64,000 bases of DNA from Thermaurantimonas sp046295455 (GTDB lineage: Bacteria; Bacteroidota; Bacteroidia; Flavobacteriales; Schleiferiaceae): positions 92,742 to 156,741 of the forward strand of contig JBKBNI010000007.1 of NCBI GenBank assembly GCA_046295455.1. The letters run 5' to 3'. This document shows positions 26,026 through 36,119 of this stretch, one piece after another. The notes beneath the pieces are model-generated. The model was given only the letters and a program-made list of their open reading frames with translations. It had not been told where the DNA came from and ran no database searches. Numbering within the stretch: the first letter of the stretch is position 1; every line of letters starts with the position of its first letter. A program made the translations under genes and the position numbers.

Positions 26026-27358
26026 TGTTTGTGTTCATTTCGGTGGAAGTCACCCGGGCAGATGCGCTTCCGTCTTTTAAAAATATTTGAATAAGTTGAT
26101 TGGGCATGAGTTGGTCGACGGATGTTATATGTATTCCATCGGATTGGACGTAAGCATAACCCTTTTTGAGAATGTTTTTTGGATCCTGAATTCGGATGAT
26201 GCGTTCCAGATTAGACAAATCTTTGTGTAGGCGGGTAATAAAATCTGATGCACTCTTCTCAATGGTTCGGAGCTGCTCGTATATATTTCGGTAGCCTGTA
26301 TAGGTAATCCTGAATGCCGATCCTGAGATATTAGCTATCAAATCATCAATCAAATTTCGCTGATGTGCAAATTGCTTTTTTGAGTGTGAGATCAGGATTG
26401 ATACAAGGTTTGAGAGGCTGTTGTACAGACGATTTAGGGATTTGATGGCGTGATTGCTTACAGTTTCGGCAGCCATTGTGAGCTCAAATTCTTTTGTTTT
26501 AAAAATGTTTACATAATATTCTCCCAAGGCAGTAGGTGTGATGGCGTGATGAAAGGCAGTCATCTCTGCTACGGTCAGATTGGTCGAGTGTCCGATTCCG
26601 GTGAAAACGGGCAATGGAAACAGGCAAATGTCTCTACACAGATCCAGGTTGTTGTAACATGTGAGACCGGCCTCACCACCTCCGCCACGGATAATCATCA
26701 CGGCATCAAATTCGGACTTTACAGATTTAATTTTTTGCAATTGTGCCCGGATACTCGCTACTGCTCCATCGCCTTGGAGCAAGGCGGGAAACATCATAAA
26801 AAAAAGTCCGTAATGCTCAAAGTAGGGCTCGACGACTTTTTTGAAATCTGCCCAGCCTTTGCTTGTTTCTACTGAAATGACAGCCACATTTTTCGGCAGA
26901 TCGCGTATAACTGCCTGTTTATTGCGTTCGAAAATATTTTCTGACTTCAGACGCTTTATGGTCTGCAATTTTTCCTTTTCGATTACACCGAGATTAAATG
27001 TGGAGTCTATTTGGTAGATTCGGAGGCTGATACCATGCACGGCGTCATAGGTAATCCCTGCTTCAAATAAAATTTCGATGCCCTCTGTAAGTGGTTGTTG
27101 AATCTCGCGTAAAAAAGAGACCTGGATTCTCATCAAATCGCTTTTCCAGATGACTCCTCTCATCTGAGCGATGATTCTGCCATCATCTTTTTGCACCAGG
27201 TCCGGATAGGCGTGTCCGCTGTACTTATAATAGTTCAGTTTCATCAGCTCAGCCCTCACCCAGAATCGCTTTGTGTAGCGTTCTTCAAGAGTCTTTTTTA
27301 TGCTTTTACATACTTCGTAGAGCGTAAAAATGGTGCGAGTTTCCGTTTTTTCGGGCAT
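26012..27358 (-). CDS. xseA: Exodeoxyribonuclease VII large subunit
   Basis: 448 residues. The N-terminal OB domain (RFWVRAELMKLNYYKYSGHAY, IAQMRGVIWKS) is typical, then the catalytic part with DLPKNVAVISVETSKGWADF, the MIIRGGGGEAGLTCYNNLDL block and FTGIGHSTNLTVAEM, HHAITPTALGEY. A C-terminal coiled coil and DPKNILKKGYAYV close it, as in the family. The enzyme degrades single-stranded DNA from either end and normally works with several copies of XseB. No xseB is beside it; rnr follows with a 14-base overlap. Confidence 0.95.
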   Translation of the reverse strand: MPEKTETRTIFTLYEVCKSIKKTLEERYTKRFWVRAELMKLNYYKYSGHAYPDLVQKDDGRIIAQMRGVIWKSDLMRIQVSFLREIQQPLTEGIEILFEAGITYDAVHGISLRIYQIDSTFNLGVIEKEKLQTIKRLKSENIFERNKQAVIRDLPKNVAVISVETSKGWADFKKVVEPYFEHYGLFFMMFPALLQGDGAVASIRAQLQKIKSVKSEFDAVMIIRGGGGEAGLTCYNNLDLCRDICLFPLPVFTGIGHSTNLTVAEMTAFHHAITPTALGEYYVNIFKTKEFELTMAAETVSNHAIKSLNRLYNSLSNLVSILISHSKKQFAHQRNLIDDLIANISGSAFRITYTGYRNIYEQLRTIEKSASDFITRLHKDLSNLERIIRIQDPKNILKKGYAYVQSDGIHITSVDQLMPNQLIQIFLKDGSASARVTSTEMNTNNEQE

Positions 27359-27679
27359 ATTTGAGACTTCTTACTTGATTTAGGACAAAGAAACTGTATT
27401 TTGATGAAAACCTAAGTCTGATGTGGAGAGGTACTCCAGAGCGATGGACTTTTTGGTTTATCGAAGTGGCTTCTCCTTTAATTTGAAAGATTGACATTAA
27501 TATGGCAACTTCTACAGAGAGCGGGATTTTGGGATGATTAAAAAAGATGTGGAAGAATTTTTACTTTTACTTTTTTTTTAAAAAATACCATTCTTGTTCG
27601 ATATTGACCTAAATGTTTGTAATGTGACATATTACAAGAGTGTTGTTTAAAAATTTATGATAAATGTTGAATAAAAGGG
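27359..27679. other. Intergenic region between divergent xseA and the small membrane protein gene
   Basis: About 320 bases with no convincing coding frame. The half nearer 27,600 is very A+T rich. I see no strong hairpin or repeat; it holds the promoter of the small downstream gene at its right edge. Confidence 0.55.
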
Positions 27680-27707
27680 TTGTAATTTTTTTTAAAACTT
27701 ATATTTG
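27680..27707 (+). promoter_or_regulatory. Promoter of the small membrane protein gene
   Basis: TTG at 27680-27682 and TATATTTG at 27700-27707 with 17 bases between them match the phylum consensus. The ATG at 27729 follows 21 bases later. Confidence 0.65.
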
Positions 27708-27728
27708 TTGCAAATTAAACTTGCTTTT

Positions 27729-27890
27729 ATGAACCCCAGAGACAAACGCCGAAGAAAATATTTTGGAAGACTGCGTCCACGGAAGGTCTCTGAAGCTTCT
27801 GACGATCAAGAGAATGAAACAGCGGAAAAAATATTTGTTATAGGCGTAATCATTTTGGTACTCGTTATCGCTTATTATTTAAGCAGGTAG
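27729..27890 (+). CDS. Small basic, tail-anchored membrane protein
   Basis: 53 residues. The N-terminus is strongly basic (NPRDKRRRKYFGRLRPRK), followed by an acidic stretch (SDDQENETAEK) and one C-terminal membrane helix (IFVIGVIILVLVIAYYL) with only Ser-Arg after it. The ATG at 27729 is preferred to a TTG at 27705 because that TTG lies in the -7 box. A basic cytosolic tail with a C-terminal anchor could bind nucleic acid or ribosomes at the membrane; this is inference. Its 3' end overlaps the convergent esterase gene by 16 bases. A full promoter just upstream supports a real gene. Confidence 0.6.
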   Translation: MNPRDKRRRKYFGRLRPRKVSEASDDQENETAEKIFVIGVIILVLVIAYYLSR

Positions 27891-28705
27891 CTTTCTGTTC
27901 TTTTTTTGGCGAAACCCCATTCCAGAAATACCGGGATACCCAGAGCCCATGTCTGCTGATCGTGGGTGCCGTTTTCGATCTCCAGGTAATGAATGTCATA
28001 ATATGGCTTGTAACCTACACATGCAAGTTGTGAAATGAGGTCCAATTGATCATCGATTACGTCTATGATCCCATTGTTGTTGCGGTCTTCTTCTTCTTCC
28101 AATGTTCCGGCCATAAACCAGAAGCGCAAGCCAGGTTTAAATCCTTGCTTGCGAACCATTCGATGAACGATGCGGTCTCGCTTTTCATCGAAACCTCTGA
28201 AATAAGACTTTTTTCGCCACCAAAAGGAGCCGCTAAAGCATCCTGCAAGGCCAAAAACCTGTGGATTTTGATACACGATGTCAAATGCAGATAGCGCACC
28301 CATCGAAAATCCCATCACCGCCCGACGCGATTTATCACTGCTGATTTCGAAGCTATTGTAAATTCTGGGCAGGAGTTCATTCAGAATAAATTTCTGGTAA
28401 TCGCTTGCGCCTTTGCCCCGCTTCTGATAATCGGCGCTGAAGGTGGTACCGTATTCATGGATGCGGTCATCTGCATGAATGCCTACCGAGAGGGGTGTAA
28501 GCGATGGATATGCCGCCGAAAAGGATTCCAAAGCACTCTTCAGATGAAGATCCTTGCTGTCCTGACCGTCATTCATGAGCAGAAGTCCGAGAGATCCTTT
28601 GCTGTCCGGGATAAAAAAATCCAGCTTCACATCCCTGCGAAGGTGTTTTGATTTGATTATTTGTTGGTCAACGGTTATATTTTGTCTGGTTTGACTTTTT
28701 TTCAT
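27875..28705 (-). CDS. Esterase-type alpha/beta hydrolase
   Basis: 276 residues, of the esterase D/enterochelin-esterase (PF00756) type. LLLMNDGQDSKDL near residue 41 is the oxyanion strand, the nucleophile is Ser134 in MGFSMGALSAFD, and the His is in ENGTHDQQTWA near the C-terminus. No signal peptide is seen. A G-x-S-x-G hydrolase with an Asp in the DRNNNGIIDVIDDQLD stretch, which resembles a calcium-binding loop. Substrate unknown; family members act on acyl or siderophore esters. It faces the mscS-type gene divergently. Confidence 0.85.
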   Translation of the reverse strand: MKKSQTRQNITVDQQIIKSKHLRRDVKLDFFIPDSKGSLGLLLMNDGQDSKDLHLKSALESFSAAYPSLTPLSVGIHADDRIHEYGTTFSADYQKRGKGASDYQKFILNELLPRIYNSFEISSDKSRRAVMGFSMGALSAFDIVYQNPQVFGLAGCFSGSFWWRKKSYFRGFDEKRDRIVHRMVRKQGFKPGLRFWFMAGTLEEEEDRNNNGIIDVIDDQLDLISQLACVGYKPYYDIHYLEIENGTHDQQTWALGIPVFLEWGFAKKRTESYLLK

Positions 28706-28769
28706 TTTACGGGTCTATTAACTCTTAAAACACTTTACTTAAAGAACTTTGCCGTAAAAGTAGAAACGC

Positions 28770-30065
28770 ATGCTTTTTTCCGAAAAGTTTCTCTCCCTTG
28801 AGGATATTGATTTTTTTACTGACAGAATCTCAAAGTTTCTGCATCTGTCACCATCTGCAGAAGATTTCATTATATTGGTGGTTGACTTGCTTCTTCTGTT
28901 ACTTATTACTTCTGTATCCTTCTTCATTAGCAAGAAAATTCTATTGAGTTACCTGCACAAAGTCGTTTCAAAAACTGAAACTCAGATAGATGATATTCTT
29001 TTAGAGAAAAAGGTCTTCAACGGACTTGCCAATCTCATACCGGCGATTATCGCCTACTACTCCTTGCCGATTCTCTTTCGCAATTATGTATTTATGACTC
29101 AAATTGTAGAGTCAGCAATCAAAATTTACGTTGTGCTGCTGATAGTGAGTACGGTCCATAGATTTCTTAAGTCTTTGGAGATCATTGCATTAGGATTCGA
29201 TAAATACAAGGACAAGCCAATCAAAAGCTATCTGCAGGTTGCCAACATTATTAATTACATCATGGGCGCTGTGCTCCTGATTTCTATCATATCGGGCAGT
29301 GACCTGAACAGCATCTTCCTGAAACTTGGTGCGCTTACTGCGGTTTTGTTGTTGATTTTTAAGGACACAATCCTTGGCTTGGTTGCATCTATTCAAATTT
29401 CGGCCAATGAACTTCTGAGGGTGGGCGACTGGGTTTCATTGGATAAGTATGGTGCCGATGGAGATGTCATCGAAATTAACCTCACCACCGTAAAAATCAG
29501 GAATTGGGATAAAACCATCACTACCATACCTACTTATGCATTTATATCAGACAGTTTTAAGAATTGGAGAGGAATGCAGAGCGCCGGCGTGCGACGCATC
29601 AAGCGCTCTCTCTTCATCAACATGCACTCCGTAAAGATTTGCACCCCTGAGATGATTGAGCGGTATAAAAAGTTTCAGCTTATCAGTTCCTACATCGATG
29701 AGCGATTAAAACAAATTGAAGAGTACAATCAAAAGCATCATATCGATACTTCTAATCCCATCAATGGGCGACAGATGACGAATCTGGGCGTTTTTCGGCA
29801 ATATGCACTTGAGTACATCAAAAGCAAATCGAGTATATCCACTACAGAGCCGGTACTTGTGCGGCATCTTCAACCCACCGAAAACGGACTGCCGTTTGAG
29901 ATCTACTGTTTTACTACGCATACGGCATTGCTGGAGTATGAGGCTCTTCAGGCAGATCTCTTTGATCACTTCATTGCAGTGGTTCCGTTTTTTGATCTCG
30001 AATTGTTTCAAAATCCTGCAGGCTCCGATTTTCGCGCTTTAGCCGCCGGTAGGGAGATAGGATAG
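28770..30065 (+). CDS. Mechanosensitive ion channel family protein (YbdG-like MscS)
   Basis: 431 residues, longer than E. coli MscS and close in size to YbdG/MscM. Four to five membrane helices precede the MscS core: the pore-lining helix LKLGALTAVLLLIFKDTILGLVASIQISANELLRVGDWV is recognisable by its last part (GLVASIQ), followed by the beta domain with GDVIEINLTTVKIRNWDKTITTIP and YAFISDSFKNW. The extra insert after this region (residues about 285-350) is the YbdG-type extension. It opens under membrane tension to release solutes. A second, shorter MscS protein is encoded at 50790-51632. Confidence 0.9.
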   Translation: MLFSEKFLSLEDIDFFTDRISKFLHLSPSAEDFIILVVDLLLLLLITSVSFFISKKILLSYLHKVVSKTETQIDDILLEKKVFNGLANLIPAIIAYYSLPILFRNYVFMTQIVESAIKIYVVLLIVSTVHRFLKSLEIIALGFDKYKDKPIKSYLQVANIINYIMGAVLLISIISGSDLNSIFLKLGALTAVLLLIFKDTILGLVASIQISANELLRVGDWVSLDKYGADGDVIEINLTTVKIRNWDKTITTIPTYAFISDSFKNWRGMQSAGVRRIKRSLFINMHSVKICTPEMIERYKKFQLISSYIDERLKQIEEYNQKHHIDTSNPINGRQMTNLGVFRQYALEYIKSKSSISTTEPVLVRHLQPTENGLPFEIYCFTTHTALLEYEALQADLFDHFIAVVPFFDLELFQNPAGSDFRALAAGREIG

Positions 30066-30249
30066 ACCCGCTGAGCTACGTCGGTCGTCTGTCGCTTAAG
30101 CGGGGATATTGAAGTTGTGGTTAAAGCTTTAAAAATACACGTCAAATCTGCATGATCTGGTTGTTTTGCTGTAAGAATATGAAGGATTCAGGGTTGTTAA
30201 ATATGAATTAAGATCAGCGGAAAGCATCAAAAAACAGATTTAGAAAACC

Positions 30250-30257
30250 TATTTTTG
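30250..30257 (+). promoter_or_regulatory. -7 box upstream of ppc
   Basis: TATTTTTG matches TAnnTTTG, 20 bases before the ppc ATG at 30278. No -33 TTG is found at the usual distance. Confidence 0.5.
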
Positions 30258-30277
30258 GTTATAAAAGTCAAAATTCC

Positions 30278-32833
30278 ATGAATTTTACGGACAGTTATGA
30301 TAAGTACGTAACCCTCACCTATCAATTATACAACAGTCTTTTCCTCACACTGCCATATCCAGGTATACAGACAGCAGGACCATATATCCCCATTCTCTAC
30401 AAAAAAGCGCTCGAAGGGCTTGAGGCCAAAAAAGCACCGGATGAAATCTTAAAAGAATTTTTCGAAAATCATTATCCAGCACAAAGCGATCAAGAAAAAA
30501 TGGATTTTCTTTTCAAGGTCGTTCAGTATATCGAGCGTCAGGTGGTGCTCTTCGATGCGGTCGAAGATGCACATTTTGAAAATCTTCACGACTTACAGGG
30601 CAAGGGGACTTTGACTTTTCTGGTAGAAGAGTCAAAGGCAGAAAACAAACTCGACTTTCTCGGGCGTGTATTATCCGGATTTGGAGTTCGGATAGTGCTT
30701 ACTGCACATCCTACCCAGTTTTATCCCGGGCATATACTGAGCATTATCACAGATATGGAAATGGCCATTCGACGTGGAAGTGCAGCCGATGTGACTGTAC
30801 TGCTCCGACAGCTCGGACTGAGTGCTATGTACAGGCGAAACAAACCCACGCCACTGGATGAGGCAATAGCGCTGATTTGGTATCTCGAAAATATTTTTTA
30901 TGATGTCAATGCGCAGATTCATTCCTTCCTGCTGGCTAAAGTCCCTCGATACACCTTCAATCCGCGGCTGCTGACGATGGGATTTTGGCCGGGGGGTGAC
31001 CGCGACGGGAATCCTACGGTCAAATCGGATACGACAATCGATACGTGCAAGCGACTAAAAGAAAGCATTTTGAGGTGCTACCTGCGCGACATACGCGCTC
31101 TGAAGAGGAAACTTACCTTCCCAGGTGTAGATCTGCAGCTTCGAGAGATCGAACTAAAAATTCAGTCCACAATATACAGGCATGATGACAACTACTATTC
31201 AAACCCGGAGGAACTCATATCTGACCTCAACAGGATTTTATCCGAATTAGACCAAAAGTACATATCATTACACGCTGACGAAGTTTCGGGACTCATCCGT
31301 CAGATCCACACTTTCGGATTTCATTTTGCGCCCCTGGACATTCGACAAGACTCGCGCGTGCACCGGTCCTGGGCTTTTGAATATTTAAACTTCAAAGGTT
31401 GGGCGGAGCAGTATTCAGCTTTAACAACTGAGAAGGATAAAATCGACTTTTGGTGGAATCTTGAGTGCAACTTTACCTCAGATGAGCTTCTGTGTATGTC
31501 GCCTGATTTTTCGGATGCCGTACGTCTGATCAAATCCCTTCCGATGATTCATGTGAAAAATGGACCACTATCTATCGAACGCTACATCATTTCGAATACC
31601 CAATCGGCGGAGGATCTGGTCATCTTAAAGTTTTTGCTCACGGCTGCAGGCACAGATTTTTATCTAAAAATCAAACCAATACCGTTGTTTGAAACGGTGA
31701 ATGATCTAAAAAATTCAGAAGAAATTCTCACTCAGCTTCTTTCTCACCGAGGCTACCGACACTGGATTGAGGCGCATGACAACCGCCAAATCGTGATGCT
31801 GGGTTACAGCGACGGAACCAAGGATGGTGGATATCTGAAGGCAAATCTGGCCATTCTGGAGGCCAAAGTGACCCTTACGCGCTTGTGTAAGACCTACGAC
31901 GTGGAGCCCATCTTCTTCGACGGGCGTGGAGGTCCTCCGGCGCGTGGTGGTGGAGATACACACCTGTACTATGCAGCCCAAGGTGCCGATATCGCTTGCA
32001 GTGAAATCCAAATTACCATTCAGGGACAGACCATTTCGAGCAAATTTGGAAACCATCAGGCTGCCCGATACAATTTGGAGCAATTTCTTACCGCCGGAGT
32101 AGGCAGATATTTGTTTCGAAACGATAAGCCTACTATATCTGCAGATGACACCGATATTATCTTTGGTTTAGCTCAAGCAGCCCACTCCAAATACGAACGT
32201 CTGAAAAATCATCCGGATTTTTCGGAATATCTTCTGCGTGCTACTCCGCTGCCCTTCTATGCAGAGACCAACATCAGCAGTCGCCCGGCCAAAAGAGGTC
32301 GGACTGATAAATTGTCGCTGGATGATCTTAGAGCCATTCCCTTTGTAGGTACATGGGCACAGATGAAACAAAATGTACCCGGATACTACGGATTTGGTAC
32401 GGCCCTCAAAATAGCTTTTGATGAGGGCAAAGGTCAAAAGCTCAAAGAAATTTTTCAGCGTTCTAAATTTTTCAGAGCCTTGGTGCTCAACAGTATGCAA
32501 TCTCTGGCAAAAACCTATTTTGAACTTACCTCGTATTTGGATACGGATGAAGAATTTTCTGATATATGGAATGACCTCAAACAAGAAGCCGACCTTACAA
32601 AAAAAATGTTGCTGGAAGTAACCGGATATTCACAATTGCTGGAAGAGTCGCCCATAAATCGAAAATCCATTGCGATGCGGGAAGAGATGATCTTACCCCT
32701 GCTCATTATTCAGCAATATGCACTTATCATGCTGCGCAGACTACCGGAGACAGATTCCCGGAGGGAAGTGTTCAGAAAGTTGGTTGTAAGATGTTTTTTT
32801 GGAAATATCAATGCCAGCCGCAACAGTGCCTGA
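30278..32833 (+). CDS. ppc: Phosphoenolpyruvate carboxylase
   Basis: 851 residues. The catalytic His144 lies in LTAHPTQ, followed by FWPGGDRDGNPTV, the FHFAPLDIRQDSRVH block, GYSDGTKDGGYLKAN with the catalytic Lys/Arg region, and the loop FDGRGGPPARGGG. The end NASRNSA takes the place of the common A-x-x-R-N-T-G terminus. The enzyme adds bicarbonate to phosphoenolpyruvate to make oxaloacetate, feeding the TCA cycle. The GYSD motif differs from the common GYSDSxKDAG (G-T in place of S-x, G in place of A), a variant I think occurs in Bacteroidota. It stands alone, 154 bases before ligA. Confidence 0.96.
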   Translation: MNFTDSYDKYVTLTYQLYNSLFLTLPYPGIQTAGPYIPILYKKALEGLEAKKAPDEILKEFFENHYPAQSDQEKMDFLFKVVQYIERQVVLFDAVEDAHFENLHDLQGKGTLTFLVEESKAENKLDFLGRVLSGFGVRIVLTAHPTQFYPGHILSIITDMEMAIRRGSAADVTVLLRQLGLSAMYRRNKPTPLDEAIALIWYLENIFYDVNAQIHSFLLAKVPRYTFNPRLLTMGFWPGGDRDGNPTVKSDTTIDTCKRLKESILRCYLRDIRALKRKLTFPGVDLQLREIELKIQSTIYRHDDNYYSNPEELISDLNRILSELDQKYISLHADEVSGLIRQIHTFGFHFAPLDIRQDSRVHRSWAFEYLNFKGWAEQYSALTTEKDKIDFWWNLECNFTSDELLCMSPDFSDAVRLIKSLPMIHVKNGPLSIERYIISNTQSAEDLVILKFLLTAAGTDFYLKIKPIPLFETVNDLKNSEEILTQLLSHRGYRHWIEAHDNRQIVMLGYSDGTKDGGYLKANLAILEAKVTLTRLCKTYDVEPIFFDGRGGPPARGGGDTHLYYAAQGADIACSEIQITIQGQTISSKFGNHQAARYNLEQFLTAGVGRYLFRNDKPTISADDTDIIFGLAQAAHSKYERLKNHPDFSEYLLRATPLPFYAETNISSRPAKRGRTDKLSLDDLRAIPFVGTWAQMKQNVPGYYGFGTALKIAFDEGKGQKLKEIFQRSKFFRALVLNSMQSLAKTYFELTSYLDTDEEFSDIWNDLKQEADLTKKMLLEVTGYSQLLEESPINRKSIAMREEMILPLLIIQQYALIMLRRLPETDSRREVFRKLVVRCFFGNINASRNSA

Positions 32834-32987
32834 TCAGCCCGGATGAGATGATACCAATGCCTTAAATCAGGCTGATCCGTACAAGTCAAAAAAATACTTC
32901 AGCCCGGTTTATTTTTTCCCCTTGGCGGTTCATAGATTCACATGCACAATGGATCATTAAGTTTGCGCTCATCAATAAGCCGATAAT

Positions 32988-35015
32988 ATGACAGAGCGGG
33001 AGGCATTAGCCAGGATCGAAGAGCTTCGCGAGCAGCTTCACCACCACAATTATTGCTACTACATACTCGACAAGCCGAAAATTACCGACCAGGAATTTGA
33101 CCGGATGATGAAGGAACTCGAAGAGTTAGAGCGGCAATTTCCGCAATTTTCGGACGAAAACAGTCCGACGCAACGGGTAGGCGGTGGGGTGCTCAACACA
33201 TTTGAAAGTGCACCTCACCGATATCCGATGCTCTCACTTGGCAATTCCTACAACAAGGAGGAACTCCTTGATTTTGTTACGCGCACCGAGAAACTTGCCG
33301 GCGGACAGTGTCAGTTTGTATGCGAACTCAAATACGACGGCATAGCTGTGAGCTTGATGTATCAGAATGGAGAGCTCATCCAGGCACTTACCCGGGGGGA
33401 TGGCACTGTGGGAGATGACATTACAGCCAATGTACGCACCATCAAGTCAATACCTTTGAAACTAAAGGGAGATTATCCTAAAGAATTTTTTATACGCGGA
33501 GAGATTTTTCTGCCTGTCGAAGGTTTTCGTAGGCTTAACCGCGAGCGAATCGAACAAGGGCTCGAACCCTTTGCAAACCCTCGCAATTGCGCTTCAGGCA
33601 CCTTAAAGCTTCTGGATACAAGAGAAGTCGCCCGACGACCTCTGGATTCGTATATGTATTTTGTCATTTCAATACCACCTGTTGCCGAATCGCATTTTGA
33701 CTCATTGATGAAAGCCCGTACCTGGGGATTTAAAATTCCGGATCCGGATGTGCGCATGGTCCAAAAGGCAGATACCTTTCAGGAAATAATTGATTTTATA
33801 GACTATTGGGAGTCAGCAAGGCATACACTTCCCTTCGAAACAGACGGGGTCGTCCTTAAGGTCAATAAATATCACTTACAGGAAGAGCTGGGATTTACGG
33901 CCAAAAGCCCAAGGTGGGCAATTGCCTACAAGTATAAGGCTGAGCAGGCACGTACCCGCTTGCTAAACATTATCTATCAGGTAGGCCGTACAGGTGCCAT
34001 TACGCCGGTGGCAGAGCTTGAGCCGGTCTATCTTGCCGGAACTACAGTCAAAAGGGCTTCGCTCCACAATGCCGATCAAATCGCCCGTCTGGACATCAGG
34101 GTAGGAGATTTTGTGTATGTAGAGAAGGGAGGTGAAATCATACCAAAGGTGGTCGGCGTAGATCTGACTGCCCGGTCCGCAACATCGCTGCCACACCGCT
34201 ACATCACTCACTGTCCCGAATGCCACACCGAGCTGGTTCGCCTGCCCGGTGAGGCCCTTCATTATTGTCCGAATCAGGACGGATGCCCACCCCAGATCAT
34301 CGGCCGAATAGAACATTTTGTAAGTCGGAAAGCCATGGATATCGAAGGTCTGGGTGGGGAGACAGTTGAAATGCTCTTCCGAAACGGACTGATAGCCAAC
34401 ATTGCGGATCTCTACACTCTTGAAGAAAAAAAAGATCAGCTGCTCGCCCTGGATCGGCTGGCTGAGAAAAGTGTGCAGAATCTTCTGGATGGAATCAAAA
34501 ATAGCAAGACCCAACCCTTCGAAAGAGTGCTCTTTGCGCTGGGAATTCGGTACGTCGGTGAGACGGTATCAAAGAAAATTGCCCGTGCATTGGGAAGTAT
34601 AGATCACATCAGTACTGCCACCGTTGCGGATTTGGTATCCATCGATGAAGTGGGTGAAAAAATAGCAGAAAGCATCGTTGAATTCTTTTCAAAAGAAAAT
34701 AACCGGCGATTGATCAATCGACTTAAGGACTATGGACTGCAGATGGAATGCACAAACGAACCTGTAGTACTCCGGTCAGAGAAGTTAAAAGGAAAGAATA
34801 TCGTAATATCAGGTGTGTTTCAAAGCATTTCCCGAGAGGATCTGAAATCCATGCTCGAAAGCCATGGCGCTAAAGTAGGAAGCAGCATAACAGGCAAAAC
34901 AAACCTACTCATTGCCGGGGAAAACATGGGACCGGCCAAACTGCAAAAAGCAAATCAACTCAATATTCCCATCCTTAGCGAAAAAGAGTTTTTTGAATAC
35001 CTCGATACATTGTAG
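32988..35015 (+). CDS. ligA: NAD-dependent DNA ligase
   Basis: 675 residues, the usual LigA length. Domain Ia with HNYCYYILDKPKITD binds NAD; the adenylated Lys115 is in ELKYDGIAV; GEIFLP, ETDGVVLKVN and the R-W-A-I-A-Y-K-Y-K block complete the nucleotidyltransferase. An OB fold, a four-Cys zinc site (CPEC ... CPNQDGCP), helix-hairpin-helix repeats and a C-terminal BRCT domain (LKGKNIVISGVFQSISREDL) follow. It seals nicks in replication and repair. Confidence 0.98.
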   Translation: MTEREALARIEELREQLHHHNYCYYILDKPKITDQEFDRMMKELEELERQFPQFSDENSPTQRVGGGVLNTFESAPHRYPMLSLGNSYNKEELLDFVTRTEKLAGGQCQFVCELKYDGIAVSLMYQNGELIQALTRGDGTVGDDITANVRTIKSIPLKLKGDYPKEFFIRGEIFLPVEGFRRLNRERIEQGLEPFANPRNCASGTLKLLDTREVARRPLDSYMYFVISIPPVAESHFDSLMKARTWGFKIPDPDVRMVQKADTFQEIIDFIDYWESARHTLPFETDGVVLKVNKYHLQEELGFTAKSPRWAIAYKYKAEQARTRLLNIIYQVGRTGAITPVAELEPVYLAGTTVKRASLHNADQIARLDIRVGDFVYVEKGGEIIPKVVGVDLTARSATSLPHRYITHCPECHTELVRLPGEALHYCPNQDGCPPQIIGRIEHFVSRKAMDIEGLGGETVEMLFRNGLIANIADLYTLEEKKDQLLALDRLAEKSVQNLLDGIKNSKTQPFERVLFALGIRYVGETVSKKIARALGSIDHISTATVADLVSIDEVGEKIAESIVEFFSKENNRRLINRLKDYGLQMECTNEPVVLRSEKLKGKNIVISGVFQSISREDLKSMLESHGAKVGSSITGKTNLLIAGENMGPAKLQKANQLNIPILSEKEFFEYLDTL

Positions 35016-35122
35016 CCCCCATTCAATCAAGGGTCTTAATATGATACAATTTGCAAACAATATGAGCATTAGATAGGTTTTTTGAGTGTTATCTTTACAC
35101 CATTAAATATATCCTTTCAAAA

Positions 35123-36067
35123 ATGACAAACGAACAGGAAATGCTGAATCGGTTTCAGCAGTATGTGGACGGGGAAAATAAGGTCGAGCCAAAAGATTGG
35201 ATGCCGGAGGCTTACCGAAAAAATCTTGTTCGCCAGATCAGCCAACACGCACACAGCGAAGTGGTCGGCATGCTACCGGAGGCAAATTGGATAACAAGAG
35301 CACCCTCTTTGCGCAGGAAGATTACCCTTCTGGCTAAAGTTCAGGACGAAGCAGGTCACGGCCTGTATCTCTACTCAGCAGTAGAAACACTCGGAGTAAA
35401 ACGCGAAAAAACTATTGGTGATCTACTGTCAGGCAAGGCGAAATATTCAAGTATATTTAACTACCCTACGCTCACATGGGCAGATATAGGTGCCATCGGC
35501 TGGTTGGTAGACGGTGCAGCCATAGCCAATCAGGTAATGCTCTGCCGCACCAGTTACGGGCCTTATGCTAGAGCTATGGTCAGAATTTGTAAGGAAGAAA
35601 GTTTTCATCAGCGTCAGGGATACGAGATCATGATGACATTGGCCTTTGGCACAGCCGAGCAGAAGGCCATGGCCCAGGACGCACTCGACCGCTGGTGGTG
35701 GCCTTCGCTGATGATGTTTGGTCCCTCAGATGATCAGTCACCAAACAGTGCGCTATCTATGAAATGGAAAATTAAGAGAAAATCCAATGATGAATTGCGC
35801 CAGGAATTTATTGACAAAACAGTGCCGCAGGCCGAATACCTTGGGCTGACCATACCCGATCCACACCTGAAGTGGAACGAAGAGCGCGGCCATTATGACT
35901 TCGGGCCGATCAATTGGGACGAATTTTACAACGTAATCTCAGGCAACGGACCCTGCAACAAGCAGCGAATTGAAGCACGTCGTAAAGCCCACGAGGAAGG
36001 AAAGTGGGTTCGGGAGGCCGCAGCCGCCTTCTCTAAAAAGCGCTCAGCCACCCTCCAGGAAGCGTAA
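35123..36067 (+). CDS. paaA: 1,2-phenylacetyl-CoA epoxidase, catalytic subunit A
   Basis: 314 residues. Diiron ligands of the E..ExxH type are visible: AKVQDEAGHGLYLYS and later CKEESFHQRQGYE; PYAEA-like QHAHSEVVGMLPEANWI near the start fits PaaA. Within the PaaABCE complex it inserts one oxygen atom of O2 into the ring of phenylacetyl-CoA. Cytoplasmic. paaB is not directly next: 349 bases with a hairpin lie between, and paaB has its own promoter box, so the A subunit seems to be expressed as a separate unit. Confidence 0.95.
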   Translation: MTNEQEMLNRFQQYVDGENKVEPKDWMPEAYRKNLVRQISQHAHSEVVGMLPEANWITRAPSLRRKITLLAKVQDEAGHGLYLYSAVETLGVKREKTIGDLLSGKAKYSSIFNYPTLTWADIGAIGWLVDGAAIANQVMLCRTSYGPYARAMVRICKEESFHQRQGYEIMMTLAFGTAEQKAMAQDALDRWWWPSLMMFGPSDDQSPNSALSMKWKIKRKSNDELRQEFIDKTVPQAEYLGLTIPDPHLKWNEERGHYDFGPINWDEFYNVISGNGPCNKQRIEARRKAHEEGKWVREAAAAFSKKRSATLQEA

Positions 36068-36094
36068 CTCTCGAATATTCATAATATCTGAATC

Positions 36095-36119
36095 CGGCTA
36101 CAGCGTTGTAGCCGTATAA
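36095..36119 (+). terminator. Probable terminator after paaA
   Basis: CGGCTAC at 36095-36101 and GTAGCCG at 36108-36114 form a perfect 7-bp stem with a 6-base loop, followed by an A/T-rich tail (tataatttta). The T-run is interrupted, so strength is doubtful, but the position 28 bases after the paaA stop fits. Confidence 0.5.
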
